The position numbers were made by a program, and so were the translations under genes. Of a DNA stretch of 64,000 nucleotides, positions 1 to 13,301 are shown one piece after another. Position 1 is the stretch's first letter. The number at the start of each line of letters is the position of its first letter. The stretch spans positions 1,798,501 to 1,862,500 of the forward strand of contig NW_023501037.1 in NCBI RefSeq assembly GCF_014066305.1, given 5' to 3'. The DNA is from Letharia columbiana. Taxonomy: Eukaryota > Ascomycota > Lecanoromycetes > Lecanorales > Parmeliaceae. The notes under the pieces are model-generated. The model was not told the DNA's origin and searched no databases. It saw only the letters and a program-made list of their open reading frames with translations.

Positions 1-539
1 AAAATTAAATTTTTAAATAGAGCTTCTATTATTATACTTTTTATTATAATAATAATATTCTCTCTCTAGCTTTATAATTACGCGTATATTTAATATATTA
101 TTTATAATTTCTTAATTTTTAAGACTTTTTTTAGATTTTAAGAATCTTATTTTATTAATAAACTCGTTAGCGATAGCTATATAATTTTCGATTTTAATAA
201 TATTAATCTTAAATATAAAATAAAAGATATTAAGCGTATTTAGACTTTTAATAATATCTAATATATATCTAAATACGATTTTATTTTTATTTTTAAAAGA
301 TAATTAAAGAAGTAATAATACTCGCTTTCTTTTATTTTCGACGATCTTTTTATAAGAAAATAGTAGTTTTTCTTTAAACGTATTTAAAGTTATCTTTATA
401 CGCTTAATATTTAAAAAGATATTTCTCTAACTTTAATTATTATTAATAAAGAAATTCTCGCTTATAATAAGTTTTTTATCGAGTCTATAAAGCTCTCTAA
501 TTAGTAAGAGTCTTAAATTTATAAAAAGACTTTACGTAT

Positions 540-3399
540 ATAGTATATTTATATAAATTATTTAGATACTTAGAATATTAAGAAGATAATTAAAATATAT
601 ATCGAAATAAATCTTTTTAAATCTTTTTTTAATAATATTTATAAGCTATATTTTATAGCTAGCTTTAAGATAAAGTTTTATAAATACTATATTATTCTTA
701 AGAGATAAAAGAATAATTTAATTTATATCGATCTCTAGAGATTATTTAACGCTTTTTATAATAACTATATATTTATAATTATCTTTCTAAATAATTTTAC
801 TCTACGCTTCGATATTTATCTTCTATTAAATAAATCTAGCGAGTTTATTTTTATTATATTTAAGCTCTTTCTCGATAATATAAAATATAATAATTATCGT
901 TATACTCGCCTTCGCTTTAATTATAATATAAAATATTAGAATTATAAAATAAAAGTCTTTCGTTTATTTAGAAGAATTATCTAAAAAGATATTATATTAA
1001 GAAACTCTTAAATAAATAATAAGTTTAAATAATTAAATATTATTATTTAATATAAAGCTAGCGTAATACTTAAGAAAAGCGATTTATCGTAGAAGTATTA
1101 AATCGAGTTTATTTATATTAAAAATTATTTACGTAATTATTAATTCGTAATTAAGCGAGATATTACTTCTTTCGAGATTTATATTAATTTTTCTTCTAAT
1201 ATTTTTTATCTACGTATTATTAGATAAATAGATTTCTATTAAATTATATTTAAAGTTATTAATTAAAAGAAGTATTAAGATTATATAATTAAGAAATAAC
1301 TTATAAATTATTAAGATTATTTCTATTATATACTCTTAAATAACGGCGAGATTATTATTATTTCGAATATTAAATAATTTAATAATATTTCTTTTAAGTT
1401 TATATTCTTTATTTTAGAGAAGAATATATATAATAATATTAAAATAATAGCTTACCGTAACGATCGTCGATTTATTAAAATTATTAATTATCTCGAGAGT
1501 TATCTTTTCTCTTTATCTATAATTTTAAAGAAAAATCGCTAAAAAAGATAAGTAACTTTTATTAAAGATAAAGTTAATAACTTATTTAATTTTATTTAAA
1601 TTTTTAAAAGAATTTAATTAGTAGTCTTAGCTAACTTAAAACCTTTAAAAGAATAATTATCTAATATACTTAGTAATAAAACTCTCTCTATAACCCCTAT
1701 AACGACGTCTTCTAAATTTATTACTCGCTCTATAAATAATTATAACTCGATTTTAGCGATAAATCGCTTATCCGATATCTTAAGAGTATATAAAAAACTC
1801 TCTTTAAATCCCCTAGCGCTATTAATAAAAGTCTTCTCTTTTAAATCTTATAAATCTTAAATCTATAAGAAAATTATATTAAACTCTTATTATAAGATAT
1901 ATTAGGAAATTATTATAGAGAAAGAAGTCGATTTACTTATTATTAATAAAATTTAAATTCTAATAAATCTTCTATTAAATATATATATTTTAAGAGATTA
2001 ATAAGTCTATAAGCTTAAATATAATTTTATAGAAGAGATTATATAATATAAAGCTCGCTAAATTATTCGCGATTTTAAATAATAAAAAGAGATTAATTTT
2101 AATAAAATCTTTATCTTTATTATTAAGTTTATAAATTATAAAGTAATCTTTATACTAATAGCTATCTTAAACTAAGAGCTTAAATAAATAAATATTAAAA
2201 TCGCTTTTCTATATAATAATATTAAGAAGATAATTTATATTATTTAGTTTACTAGCTTTAAGATTAAAAACTAAAAAAATAAGATATATAAACTTATTAA
2301 GATACTTTATAGTCTAAAGTAATCTTCTAGAATTTAATATAATATTCTTATAATCTATTTAAAGAAATTAGATTTTAAATTTATTATTATTAATCTCTCT
2401 ATATTTACTAATAATATTACTATTATTACTATTTATATAAATAATATTCTACTCGCGAGTTTTAATAAAATCGAAATATAGAATATTAAGAATAAGCTTA
2501 ATAAGAAGTTTAAGATAATTAATTTAAGATCTTATATCTATTATCTTAATATAATAATTATTAGAGATTATATTAATTAAATCTTACGCCTTAACTAAAA
2601 AGATTATATTAAGAAATTTCTAAAGAAATATAATATATTAAACTCTACGCTATCGCTTACTTCTATTAATAATAATAAATTTTATATTATTAAAGATAAT
2701 TTTACTTCTATTAATTAGTCTCGCTATATCTATTAATTAGTTATAAGATTATTTATATATATAATATTAGATACTTAACTTAATCTTATATTTATTATTT
2801 TAATAATCTCTAGATATATTTTAAATCTCGATAAATTCTATTAAAAGACTATTAAGTATATCTTTTAATATTTAAATAATATTAAAAACTAGTAATTAAT
2901 ATTTAGAGAAGATCTAAAATTATTTATTAATTATATAAATGCGAATTAAATAGATAATTAGAATATTTAATATTCTATCTCTAATTATATCTTTAATATA
3001 AATAATACTATTATTAATTAGTTATTAAAATAATAGTTTATTATAACGTTATTCTCTTATAAGACTAAATATATTAATTAGATATAGACTATTAAGAAGA
3101 TAATTTAATTATATAAACTTCTTAATTAATTTAATTCTAGCGCTAAATATATATAGACTATTATTATTTACTACGATAATTAGAGTACTATAGCTCTTAC
3201 TAAAAATTCTTAATTTTATATATATATTAAGTATATCGATATTTAGTACTACTATATATGGGAATAAGTTATTACTAATATTATTACTCTTAAGTATATC
3301 CTTATTAAATAATAGATGGCTGATAAACTTATTAAGATACTGCTTAAGAATAAGTTTAAAAAGTTTCGTATATTAATTAAGCTGAAACATCGTTCATAG
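540..3399 (+). pseudogene. pol: copia Pol polyprotein relic (integrase, RT, RNase H)
   Basis: A degenerate Pol frame can be followed for about 2.8 kb. The integrase region is near 640-1100 (HIDLQGPFNASYN-like block near 720-780). The reverse transcriptase is near 2040-2600, with the catalytic YVDD block read as IYINNILLAS near 2430. RNase H runs from about 2700, with a TRPDI..AVS-like block near 2760, a block resembling ADWAGD..RRSTSGYVF near 2940, and the terminal block NQSTIALTKN near 3180. The frame ends LKHRS with a TAG at 3397-3399. Stops fall where Gln and Trp are expected, as RIP predicts. Order integrase before RT is diagnostic of Ty1/copia. It cannot make protein. Confidence 0.9.
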
Positions 3400-3527
3400 C
3401 ATTACTCATTCGATCGATTTTTGATATACACTAGATGGCCTGGAAATAAAATTTCCGAAAAACCGTTTTTTGATATAAAGTGGAATTTGGGGGTTTGATA
3501 TAGTCGTTTTCAGATTTCGACTTTTTC

Positions 3528-3753
3528 ACTTTAGCTATTCGGTATTAAACTTACTTTAGCTATCTAGCTTAAACTTTACTTTAACTACTCGACGCTAATC
3601 TTACTTTAACTACTCGGCTTAAACTTTACTTTAATTACTCGACGTTAAACTCACTTTAACTACTTAGCTCGAACTTTACTTTAGCTATCCGACGCTAAAA
3701 CTTACTTTAACTACTCGGCGCGAATTTCACTTCAGCTACCCGGCGCTAAAACT
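3528..3753 (+). repeat. 25-bp minisatellite, nine copies, in copia-1 3' region
   Basis: Units begin with ACTTTA or a variant at 3528, 3553, 3578, 3603, 3628, 3653, 3678, 3704 and 3729, so the period is 25 bp with one 26-bp step. The unit reads roughly ACTTTAACTACTCGGCGCTA plus five bases. It lies between the Pol stop codon and the polypurine tract. The sibling element carries about three units at the same place (starts 54941, 54965, 54990). Confidence 0.93.
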
Positions 3754-3859
3754 CTGGCGAAAAATCGACCAAGTCTTTTTCCACCTTATCTACCCGGTTT
3801 TGACACCGTTAGCGTTAAACTTCGTGTCTATCGGATTTCGCGTATGAAAGGATACGTGC

Positions 3860-3868
3860 GAAGGGGAG
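3860..3868 (+). other. polypurine tract of copia-1
   Basis: GAAGGGGAG lies directly before the TG that opens the 3' LTR, the expected place and composition for the plus-strand primer of an LTR retrotransposon. Confidence 0.8.
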
Positions 3869-4019
3869 TGTTGGAATTCGGATCACGTGACTCTTGGCGT
3901 CTTAGCGATCACGTAATATAATCACGTGACACGCCTTAGTGTGTCCGTATCTAGTCGCTCTTTCCTTCCATAGAACTCTCTAGTCAATATAACTAAGTGT
4001 TCTACCTCATATTTTGACA
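3869..4019 (+). repeat. 3' LTR of copia-1
   Basis: A 151-bp LTR from TGTTGGAATTCGG to ATTTTGACA. It aligns over its whole length with the 152-bp LTRs at 48107 and 55076. Two of the three CACGTG sites found in the sibling LTRs are intact (first at 3884-3889); the middle one reads CACGTA, a RIP-type change. The unmutated CA terminus is kept here. Confidence 0.92.
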
Positions 4020-7000
4020 GTTTTATATATTAACCGATCTTGAATCCTTTCGCAGATAGTCTTTATACGCTAAAAACGGTATTTAGATTATCTCTAAACT
4101 ATCTCTAGGCGATATATAAACGGGTTAATATCGTCTATAGTCTAGGTATAATCTAAGTATAATTTAAATACCGTTTTAATAGCGTTTTAATACGGTCTAA
4201 AGACGGTTTAAAGATGGTCTAGGAATTAAAGATAATCTAAAAATTAAAGACGATCTAAGAAGTAAAGACGGTCTACGGAGATATTTCTTACTATATAAAA
4301 TATTTTAAAGTACTTTAAAATAACTTAAAAATAATATTATTCGAAGTCTACTATAGAATTAATAGTAATAATAATTATAATATATAAAAATAATATTAAA
4401 TAAAGTTAGATCGAAAGTAATACTCTATTAATATATCGTCTATTAAAGTCTTTAGTATATATATTATTATATAAGCTATATAATATAAAAGTAGTTATAT
4501 AGTCTTATAATAAAGATTTATCTTATTTAATATCTTCGTCTTTCTATATAATATCGTTATTCCCTTCTTAATTCTCTTTATCTTTATCTTTATCTTTATC
4601 TTTATTATTTATCTTTAACTCTCTCTTTAATATATCTAAATCTTTATACTCTTTATTTATCTTTTTAATATCTAATCTATATAAAATTTTAAGATTTTAA
4701 TTAGTATTTAATTTTTAATAACGTTTATATTAAATCGCGTATAAGATAATACGCTTTATAAAGTAATTAAGAGAGTATAAGAACTTCTTTCTTTAATAAA
4801 GAGTATTAAATATATTAAAGAGATATACGCGAGTATACTTAATTAGATTAAAATTATTAAAATCATCTTTATAAAGTTCTATAAGTTATTAATAGATTAT
4901 TAATTATAAGAAGATATCTAGTAGCTATTAGCTAGCTACCGAAGTCTTTAATAAATATACTTATATTTTAAAAAGTATACTTCTTTAGATTTTATATTAT
5001 TAAAATTAATAGTCTTAATTTTAAATTTAAATATCGTTTTTAATTAAGAGATATTAAACTTATTTTAAATCTTCGCTTTAATTTTCGAAAATGTTTAAAG
5101 TATTATTAGCTACGTAGACTTTAAAGGTTTAATATAATATATTTAATGTTATATTTATATTAATATCGCGATTAAAATATAAACTTTCTATTATTTATAT
5201 ATTCGTTATATATATATCTTTATCTTCTTATAAACTAAGTATTTAACCTTTATTCTCGAAAATACCTCTTATAATAACTTATTTATATATATATTTAATA
5301 GATATATTAAAAAGTAGCGCTTAGTAAGAATATTCAGCTAAGCTATAACCCCTTTCTCACTCTTTTTAATCTTCGTTTTCTTTAACTTACTAACGTCGAT
5401 ATCTATCCTTATACTATATTAACTTTAATTCATATTAAAAAGTAAAGTTATAATTAAGTTACTATAGCTTCTCTTATCTTTAAATTTCTTTTTACTTCTT
5501 CATTTATTTTTAATTCTTCTATTTCTAATTCTCTTATCTCTAATTCTTCTATTTCTAGTATTCCCTATTAAAGTCTTTAATTTTTTTTTTATTATCTTTA
5601 ATTATCTAGAAGAATTAGAGATTATATTAAGCTTTAAAAAGGGAAATAAAAAGAATTATATAGTTATTAAGAATAGCTTTAATATATTCGATAATTTAGA
5701 TTTAGAAGTTAAGCTTAGATCTATAAAAGTCTTCTATAAAATCTTCGAAATAAATATAAATTTAGATTTTTAAATTATTAAAGCTTTTAATATAGTAAAA
5801 TTTATTATAATCTTTTTCGATAGTAGAAGTTAAGATTTATACTATAGTATAAATTTAATAGAATTTAAAATATTTTTAAAAGATATCTATAGATTTTCCT
5901 AAACTATTTAATAAAGATACTTCGTTATTATTTAACATATTTTTATCTATATCTCTTCTATAATAACGCGAATTATATATAGATTTTAATTAACTAAATT
6001 TATCTCTTAAATCGTTATTATTATTAATTTTTATAACGCGTTTTAATATATAATTTTGACTAAATCTAGATACCCTCGATATCTAAGATTTAAATATCTT
6101 AATTATACTTCGTTTACTATCTATAATAACCCTTTATAAGATCTATTATAAAGCCTTTTACGAATTTTATTATTAAGATTTTTAAATTATAATCTTTAAT
6201 ATTAATTATTTAGACTAAATAAGAAATAATACTTTAAAATAACTAATATTCGAATATATATAGAAAACGAAATATAGAATATATTTATAGATTAGAAATA
6301 TAAGATATAGCTTCTCCGCCTAGCGTATAGAAGTTATACTATTATTATTTAAAGAAATTATATAAAAAGCTTTATTTTCTACTATCTTCTCTTTATAAAA
6401 TAAAATTAAAATACTATACGATATTTAGATCTTATATTAATAATACGAATAGTATTATAATAAAGTATTATAATAAAGTATAGTTTATTAATTATTACTA
6501 TTATATATAGTCGTATTCTTTATATACTTAAATATTCCTTTCAGAATTTTAGTATTACTTATTTACTTTTTAAAAAATTACGCGCTAATTATTATTATTA
6601 TCTTTTTAACTCTTAAATTCTTATCTTCTAATTTATACTTTTAAATTTAAGCTTTATTTTTTAATAAAAGATCTATCTATAAAAAGCTTTATTATTATAA
6701 TTACTTTTTTAAGATATATATAAAAATCTTTAATCGCTTATTAAAGTCTTTAGTAATAGTCTATACCCGCTATATCGAATTAGATTATAAATATTTAAAA
6801 AAAGACTCTATTATAGAAAAACGAATCTCTTCTAACTTTAGATTTAGAATTTATTAGAATAAATAAAATAAGAATATATCTACGCGAAGACTTATTTCGA
6901 TTATATTTTAAAGAGTATATTAAAAAGTAAATCTTTTCTTAATAGAAGACAGTCTTAAACGAAGATAATAATTAAAAAAGAAGGTCTTTATTAAATAATA

Positions 7001-10000
7001 TTAAAAGATATATAATTATTAAAGAGTAATTCGGAAGTAATAAATTCTTTAGTTATTAATCGAATAAAATTAAGTAAGATAAAATCGATTATATAATTAT
7101 AATATTATTTAAAATTTATTACACGAATATTAAGAATATTAAAATCTATTCTTTAATAAAAAGCTCTTAAATAATAAGATTAATAATTAGATATAGATAT
7201 TTATAAAATATAAAAAACTTAACTATACATTCGCTAGAGCTAAGAAGAAGTTATTAAAAATTTTAGAATCTAGCTTAATATCTTTTATAGAAATTAAAAA
7301 GTTATTAGAGATCTTAAAATCTAGATTAAAGTCTTTTATAGGCGATTTATTATTATAGCTATTATTAGAGATAGAGGCTATATATCTTATAATTTCTAAT
7401 ATTAAAAAAATAGAAATAATTAATTTAATTAAGCTTAATAATAATATATCTATTAATATCGATTTATTTAATAAAACTATATTATTATTCGCGAAGAAGC
7501 TTATATTTTAATATATTAAAGATAAATATTTACTTTTAAATATTCTAAATATTATCGCGAGGGGTTACTTTAAAAATTCGCTAATTCTTATAAATATTAA
7601 GTATATAGCTATAGAAAATAGCTTACTTATCTTTAATATTAAAGAATACTTTTAAAAATATTAATTAATTAATTAAATTATTATAGCTAATTATAATTCT
7701 AAAATATTATATAACTTTATAATTATTATTTAAGATCTTAATTAATTAATTAATATAAAGTCTTAGCTATAGCTAACGTAATATACGAAAGACTTAAATT
7801 AGAATAATATTATTTATTAATTATTTATAGAGGATATTATTAGAGAGTTTAACGAATAGTAGAAATATTTTAATAATCTTAATTATTAATATAAAGATTT
7901 AAAGGATTCTTATAATTTTCTAGAGATCGAATAATAAGAGAAGTATATAGTATTTCGAATATTAGATATAACACTTTCTTAATAACTATAATTCTAATAA
8001 TCTTTAACTATTAAGACTCTTATTCTATTTTACGCTAATCTAAATATATATAAATATATATTTATAAACGTTATAAGTCTTAATAAGATTTAAATTTTTA
8101 TAAAATAGCTATTATAAGTAAATATTATTATAAAAGCCTTTTATTCTTTAAATATCTTCTTATTACGCTATATAAAGCTTTCTCTATATAAAACCTACTT
8201 ATCTATTTTATCTAATACTTTTTATTAAAGCCTTCTATAAATAATACTCTTAAAGTCTTTTATAAATATATTATTAAAGCTTATTAATAGCTACTATCTA
8301 GCTATAAAAGATATATATTAATTAATTAATTAAGAAAAAATCTTATATTAACTTTATATTAATTATTATATTAAAATATCTTATTATATAATAAATTAAA
8401 ATTATTAAGTTTATCGCGCTTAAGATTTTTATAATTTATAAATATTATAATAATAGAAAATATTATAATTTAGTTATTAGCGAGAAGACTATTTAGAGTA
8501 AATTTATTAAGATATATCTAGTATTTAATAAAAAGAAATAAAATTCGAGGATAATCGTAATTATTAATTATAATATATTTTTAAATTAATATAGACTTTA
8601 AGCTTTACGAAGCTACTATATTAATTAATAATATATATCTAAAATTAAAATAGATAAGATAAAGGTGAAGTTAAATTCGAATTAAAAGAATAGTTTTAAG
8701 AATTACTTTAATATTACTATTTTAAATAAAGTTTATCTAATTAAGTCTCTTATAGTTAAAGATATTATAAGTATAATCTAGCTTAATATTAATTTTTATA
8801 TTTTTATAATTATATTCTTTATATCTAACGAAATTATAGATTAAATTAACTATATATTATTTATTAAATATAAAAAAATAGATTATTAATAAAAATCGAA
8901 ATAGTTAAAAAAGCTTAATTTTATAAAGAATTAGAATTTATTTAATTTTATAGATAATTATTTAATAATTAAGTTATATATCACTTTTAAAACTATAAAA
9001 AACTAGATTTTCGTATTAAAAATTAATTTTATTATAAAAAATACTTATTTAATATAAATTTAAAAGAAATTTTTTATTCGATATACGATATTTAATTAAA
9101 TTAAATTTTATATTAAATCTAGTATTAAAGAAGTCTTATTAGTTATTAAGATTATTATAATTAATTATATATATAATAATTAAGAGAAAAAGAAATATCG
9201 CGAAATAAAGAATAAGTTTATAGATAAGCTTATTATTATTAAATTAGAATTTATATAATAGAGAAAGTCTAAATAATCGTTAATTATATATTATTAACTC
9301 TCTATAACTACTATATAACTAAGACTTTTTTATATTAATTAAAAATTCGATTTAAAGATAATTAATATTAAATTCGTTTTAGAAAATAAGATATACTTCG
9401 TTAATTAATTTTATTAAATAATTAATAGTAGAGTAGATCTAGACGAGTTTAAAAAACTACTATTTATATTTTATAATAATAGATTTAAAATTAAAACCTT
9501 ACTTCGTAATATTCGAAGTTAGATAAATTTCTATCTACTTATCTCTATTAAAGGCTTTTACTTATCTCTATATAAAGCTTCTTATATATTAGCTATCTAT
9601 TAATCTATTAAAAGCTTCTAATAAATATATATAATTAATATAAAGTCTTTTATAAAAGCTATTTATTAATATTATCGATAATATTAAATAATTAGAAATA
9701 AGAAGAAATATATTATCTAGTATTAACTACTAGCTATTACTATACTACTATTTATTATTTTTTAAATTTTTAATATTAATATCGTTATAATTACTATCTT
9801 CTAGAAGATAAAAGAATATAATCTTATTATAGATTAATTTAACGAATTAGATAATAAAGTAATAGTATATATAATAATATATACTATTAAAAGTATTAAT
9901 TTAAATATATAATAACGATATTAATATATTTATATAATTAAGAGCGTATAGAATTTTAAAGTTTTAGAATAAATTATAGATAGAGTATAACGATTTAATA

Positions 10001-10347
10001 ATTCTTTTAAAGTTATATATTTTTATAAATACTATATTATTAATATATTTAATAATATTATAATATAAAGAAATATTAAAAAGACGGTCTCTAAAGCTAT
10101 AGCTAAGTTAAATCGCGCTATCTTTTATTTAATTAATAAGATAATTAAATAAATTAATCTAGGCGATTAAATATTAGTCGATAATAGATTAATAAGAATT
10201 AAGAATTTAGATCTAGTGTTAAAAAATAAGATATCTAATATTTTAATCTCTTATAAGATATTACGCTATATTCTTTTAGCTAAAAAAGAAGAATATATAT
10301 AGCTATAAATATAAGCTATCTTCTCTATAAAATACTTTCTTTTATAT
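4020..10347. other. RIP-degraded unassigned DNA
   Basis: About 6.3 kb of AT-rich, RIP-mutated sequence in which I could not name a protein family. Plus-strand reading between about 5600 and 10300 gives long stretches of Asn, Gln, Thr and Lys-rich text broken by RIP-type stops, so a large degraded transposon frame is possible, but no catalytic motif was recognised. A short (TCTTTA)n microsatellite lies near 4575-4604. Degenerate repeats containing AAAGACGGTCTA-like units lie near 4185-4280. Confidence 0.5.
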
Positions 10348-10355
10348 TATATTAA

Positions 10356-10478
10356 GGCTGCTACTACGCGTATAGCTTCTACTTAATAGGCGTATAGCCC
10401 CTATTTAATAGGCGTACAGCCCCTATTTACTAGACGTATAGCCTCTCTAATTAAATTAGCGATCGCGCGAAAGCTAAT
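10356..10478 (+). repeat. left terminal inverted repeat of the MULE
   Basis: After a 10-bp end come four 22-bp units (10366-10387, 10388-10409, 10410-10431, 10432-10453) of the type AGGCGTATAGCCCCTATTTA plus two bases. Then comes a 24-bp near-palindromic GC-rich motif (10455-10478) ending AAGCTAAT. The same plan is seen inverted at 13179-13301. Confidence 0.9.
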
Positions 10479-10829
10479 AAAGTTTAATCGAAAATAATAA
10501 AGAACTTATATCTAGTCTCTTCGAGATTCTTATAAAGATACTTAATAGTAGTAAGATAAGTCTTCTTATCTCTCTCTATAGATTTATAATATCGAATAAT
10601 TTTAATTTATCGATTAATAAGGTCTTTGCGATAGCTAATTAGCTATAATTTATTAGCTATCCTCTTTACTTACTATTAAAAATATATCTATTATATTTAA
10701 ATATCTACTATCTATCGATTAGTTAATCTTTTTATATCTAAAATATATTAAATATAGCCTCGTTATTCTATATATAGACCTATATTATATTATCTCGCTA
10801 TTCTTATATAATATTACCTCGCTATTCTC

Positions 10830-10937
10830 CTCTTATAATCTATTTAACTTATCTATCTCTTATAGTCTATTTAACTTATTTATCTCTTATAGCCTATTTA
10901 ATCTATTTATCTCTTATAATCTATTTAATCTATTTAT
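10830..10937 (+). repeat. 27-bp tandem repeat, four copies
   Basis: Four contiguous 27-bp units start at 10830, 10857, 10884 and 10911, each opening CTCTTATARTCTATTTAA. They lie inside the MULE, between its left inverted repeat and the 3' end of the transposase relic. They could be the degraded low-complexity C-terminus of the transposase or a non-coding minisatellite. Confidence 0.9.
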
Positions 10938-11149
10938 CTCGCTATCTTTCTTATATAATATTTAATTATTAGAGTAACTACTATAATAGTTATAAATTTC
11001 TTTATTATAATACTTATAGATATAGAGATAGATATAGATATACGCTTTAATCCTTATCTATAGCCTTTAATATTAAAAAACGCGTTTACTTTATTCTTCT
11101 TCTCTTACTATTTTATCTAACTCGCCGTAATTACTAGCTATTATTATTA

Positions 11150-13060
11150 CTATATATATTTAAATTAAGAGGGCTTATATTAAATAAAGTTCTCGAAGAC
11201 TTTCTCGCGAGTACGCTTCTTCTTCTTATTCTTAGCTCCTATCGATTAGCCTCTAGACTGAATTATAACTAATTTATTAATATATAAAAGCGCGTCTATA
11301 GTATTATCCTTCTTCTCCTTATTATCTTTATTATTTTTATTATTCTTATTCTTATTTCTATAATAACGCGTATTAATTAACTTATTAACTCGTTAATAAG
11401 AGTAAATATCTTTAAGCGATAATATTTTAACTCTTTCTAATATATAATACTTTATAATATATATATATAATAATCTTATTATTATAATAAAGTACTTAAT
11501 ATATAACTTTATAATATAATTAATTACTTTATTATAGTAAGATAATATTTTTATAAGAGCGAATAGTAAAACTTTAATATATAGATCTTGAAAAATAGAC
11601 TTCTTAATATAAATAGAAAGGCGTATTTAGGTCTTATTAAGTATAATATTATAGTTTAAATACTTATTTATAAGTATTAAATTAATAGCGTTTATAATAA
11701 TCTTTAAGTTATCTATAGTATTATTTAATTAGTTTACTACTCTATTATATAGAGTAGAAGTAATCTTATTAATAGATAAGCTATATAGCTATCTCTTAAG
11801 CTTATTATTATTTAACTCCCCTCGCGAAGTAGTCTAATTATTAAAATATAGATATTAATTAATTTAAAAGATTATCTACTTCTTCTTTTAAGGAATTAAA
11901 TTATTCGCGATATAGATAACCGCGAATAAATAGTACTTAATATAATTCTTCTATAAGACGTTTTATTTATATTTAAATAACTTCTTAATAACTATATATA
12001 TAATATAACGAAAATTCTTCTTAAAGATATTTAGTTTCTCTTACTTATTAAAATACTAATTATAATTTAATATAACGCTATTCTTAATATATTAAATATA
12101 AAGTATATATTTAACTCTTAAAAAGACGACTTTATAGGCCCTAATTAAAGCGTTTTACGTATTTATTAGAAGTACGTCTAAATAAGAAAGATTAAATTTA
12201 TTATATAAGGCTTTAAATTACTTTATTATCTATATATAATTCTTAATATATTTTAATTTTATAAAGGCGAATTCTATATAGAAGAATATATTAAAAGTAA
12301 TAATTCTAGTAATTATAAGAAGTAGAAGCTTATATTTATTAATTTTATATATTATATCTAAGATTAATACCTTTATATTAAGTTATAATATTTATTATAA
12401 TAATTTCCTAGCGAAGAAAAGAAACTCAATCTACTATATTCGCTAATTCTTCTTTATATATATAAATTAATCCTCTTATATATATAGCTATTATATTAAG
12501 ATCTATATAAAAATTAAAGATTTAAACGTCTCGCTTTTAATCTTAATTTTAATATTATAAATATCTTATAACTTTAGAATAAGATCTTTCTTATCTTAAT
12601 TAAGCTATAAAAATAAAATAATCTATTTTAATAAAGCTCTAGAATATATTTAATTAATAATAGTATTCTAAACATTCTAAATTATAGCGATTTTATATAT
12701 TATTAAATATACTTTAAATAAGATATAGCTATAATTATAAGTGAAATTAATAATTATAAGAGTAAAATTTATTTAAATATCGTCTATTCTAATACGCTAC
12801 GTAATAGCCTAAAATAAATAATCTATTAATTAATTAAATATAATACGCTTATCTATACTCTTATTATTCTTTTTTAACTTTTCGCTATAATTATATCGCA
12901 GCTATATCTTTCTAATAAGTTTATTCTTAAAAGTAATTATACGCCTCTTAAGAATAGTATAGTCTTAAGATTTTATATACTATTATATATATAGAATAAG
13001 TATATTAAGTAAAGTATTTATTTAGTTATTAGAAGATGGAGCTAGAGTTATTACTATTAA
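11150..13060 (-). pseudogene. MULE transposase relic
   Basis: Read on the minus strand, the frame shows a FAR1-like zinc-binding domain near 12900-12730 (CPF-like block, then a NPTHNHS-like block). The DDE core follows, with a DTTYKTNKYK-like block near 12370-12330 (read as DIIYKINKYK) and a second acidic block LLTDTQNAL-like near 12180-12145. The conserved TTSRGE block of MULE transposases is near 11835-11815, followed by an LKRQLHSS-like helix. The frame fades near 11150. Many stops sit at expected Gln and Trp codons. Family assignment rests on order and spacing of these blocks; the gene is dead. Confidence 0.85.
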
Positions 13061-13178
13061 GCGAGGAATATAAATAGGCGATAAGATAAGAGTTAATTTT
13101 ACTATTATATTCTACTATAAAGATATTCAACTCGAAGATACTAGATACGAGTTCTTTATTATTTACGATTAGTACTTC

Positions 13179-13301
13179 GTTAGCTTCCGCGCGACCGCTA
13201 ACTCGATTAAAGAGGCTATACGCCTAGTATATAGAGGCTATACGCCTAGTAGATAGGGGCTATACGTCTAATAGACTAGGGCTATACGCGTAGTAGCAGC
13301 C
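13179..13301 (-). repeat. right terminal inverted repeat of the MULE
   Basis: Inverted partner of 10356-10478, also 123 bp. The GC-rich motif (13179-13202, core TTAGCTTCCGCGCG) is followed outward by four 22-bp units and the end GCGTAGTAGCAGCC. Differences between the arms are mainly C-to-T or G-to-A. Confidence 0.9.

Larger units (their letters stand above)
1..4019 (+). mobile_element. Ty1/copia element, 3' part (copia-1)
   Basis: The window opens inside a Ty1/copia retrotransposon. Visible in order are the Pol frame (integrase, reverse transcriptase, RNase H), a non-coding 3' region with a minisatellite, a polypurine tract and one 151-bp LTR. The 5' LTR and Gag lie left of the window. The LTR and 3' region closely match those of the complete element at 48107-55227, so both belong to one family. 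The Pol frame is heavily mutated by RIP, whereas the 3' region and LTR are much less so. Confidence 0.9.
10356..13301 (-). mobile_element. complete Mutator-like element (MULE)
   Basis: A 2,946-bp DNA transposon bounded by 123-bp terminal inverted repeats (10356-10478 and 13179-13301) opening GGCTGCTACTACGCG. It is flanked by the 8-bp direct repeat TATATTAA (10348-10355 and 13302-13309). A target duplication of 8 to 11 bp is usual for MULEs. The interior holds a degenerate MULE transposase on the minus strand. It interrupts older degraded DNA. The inverted repeats are less mutated than the interior. Confidence 0.88.

Noticed and set aside
4185..4280. Regular tandem repeat of AAAGACGGTCTA units
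   Set aside because: Spacing is irregular and the similarity weak; noted only within the unassigned block.
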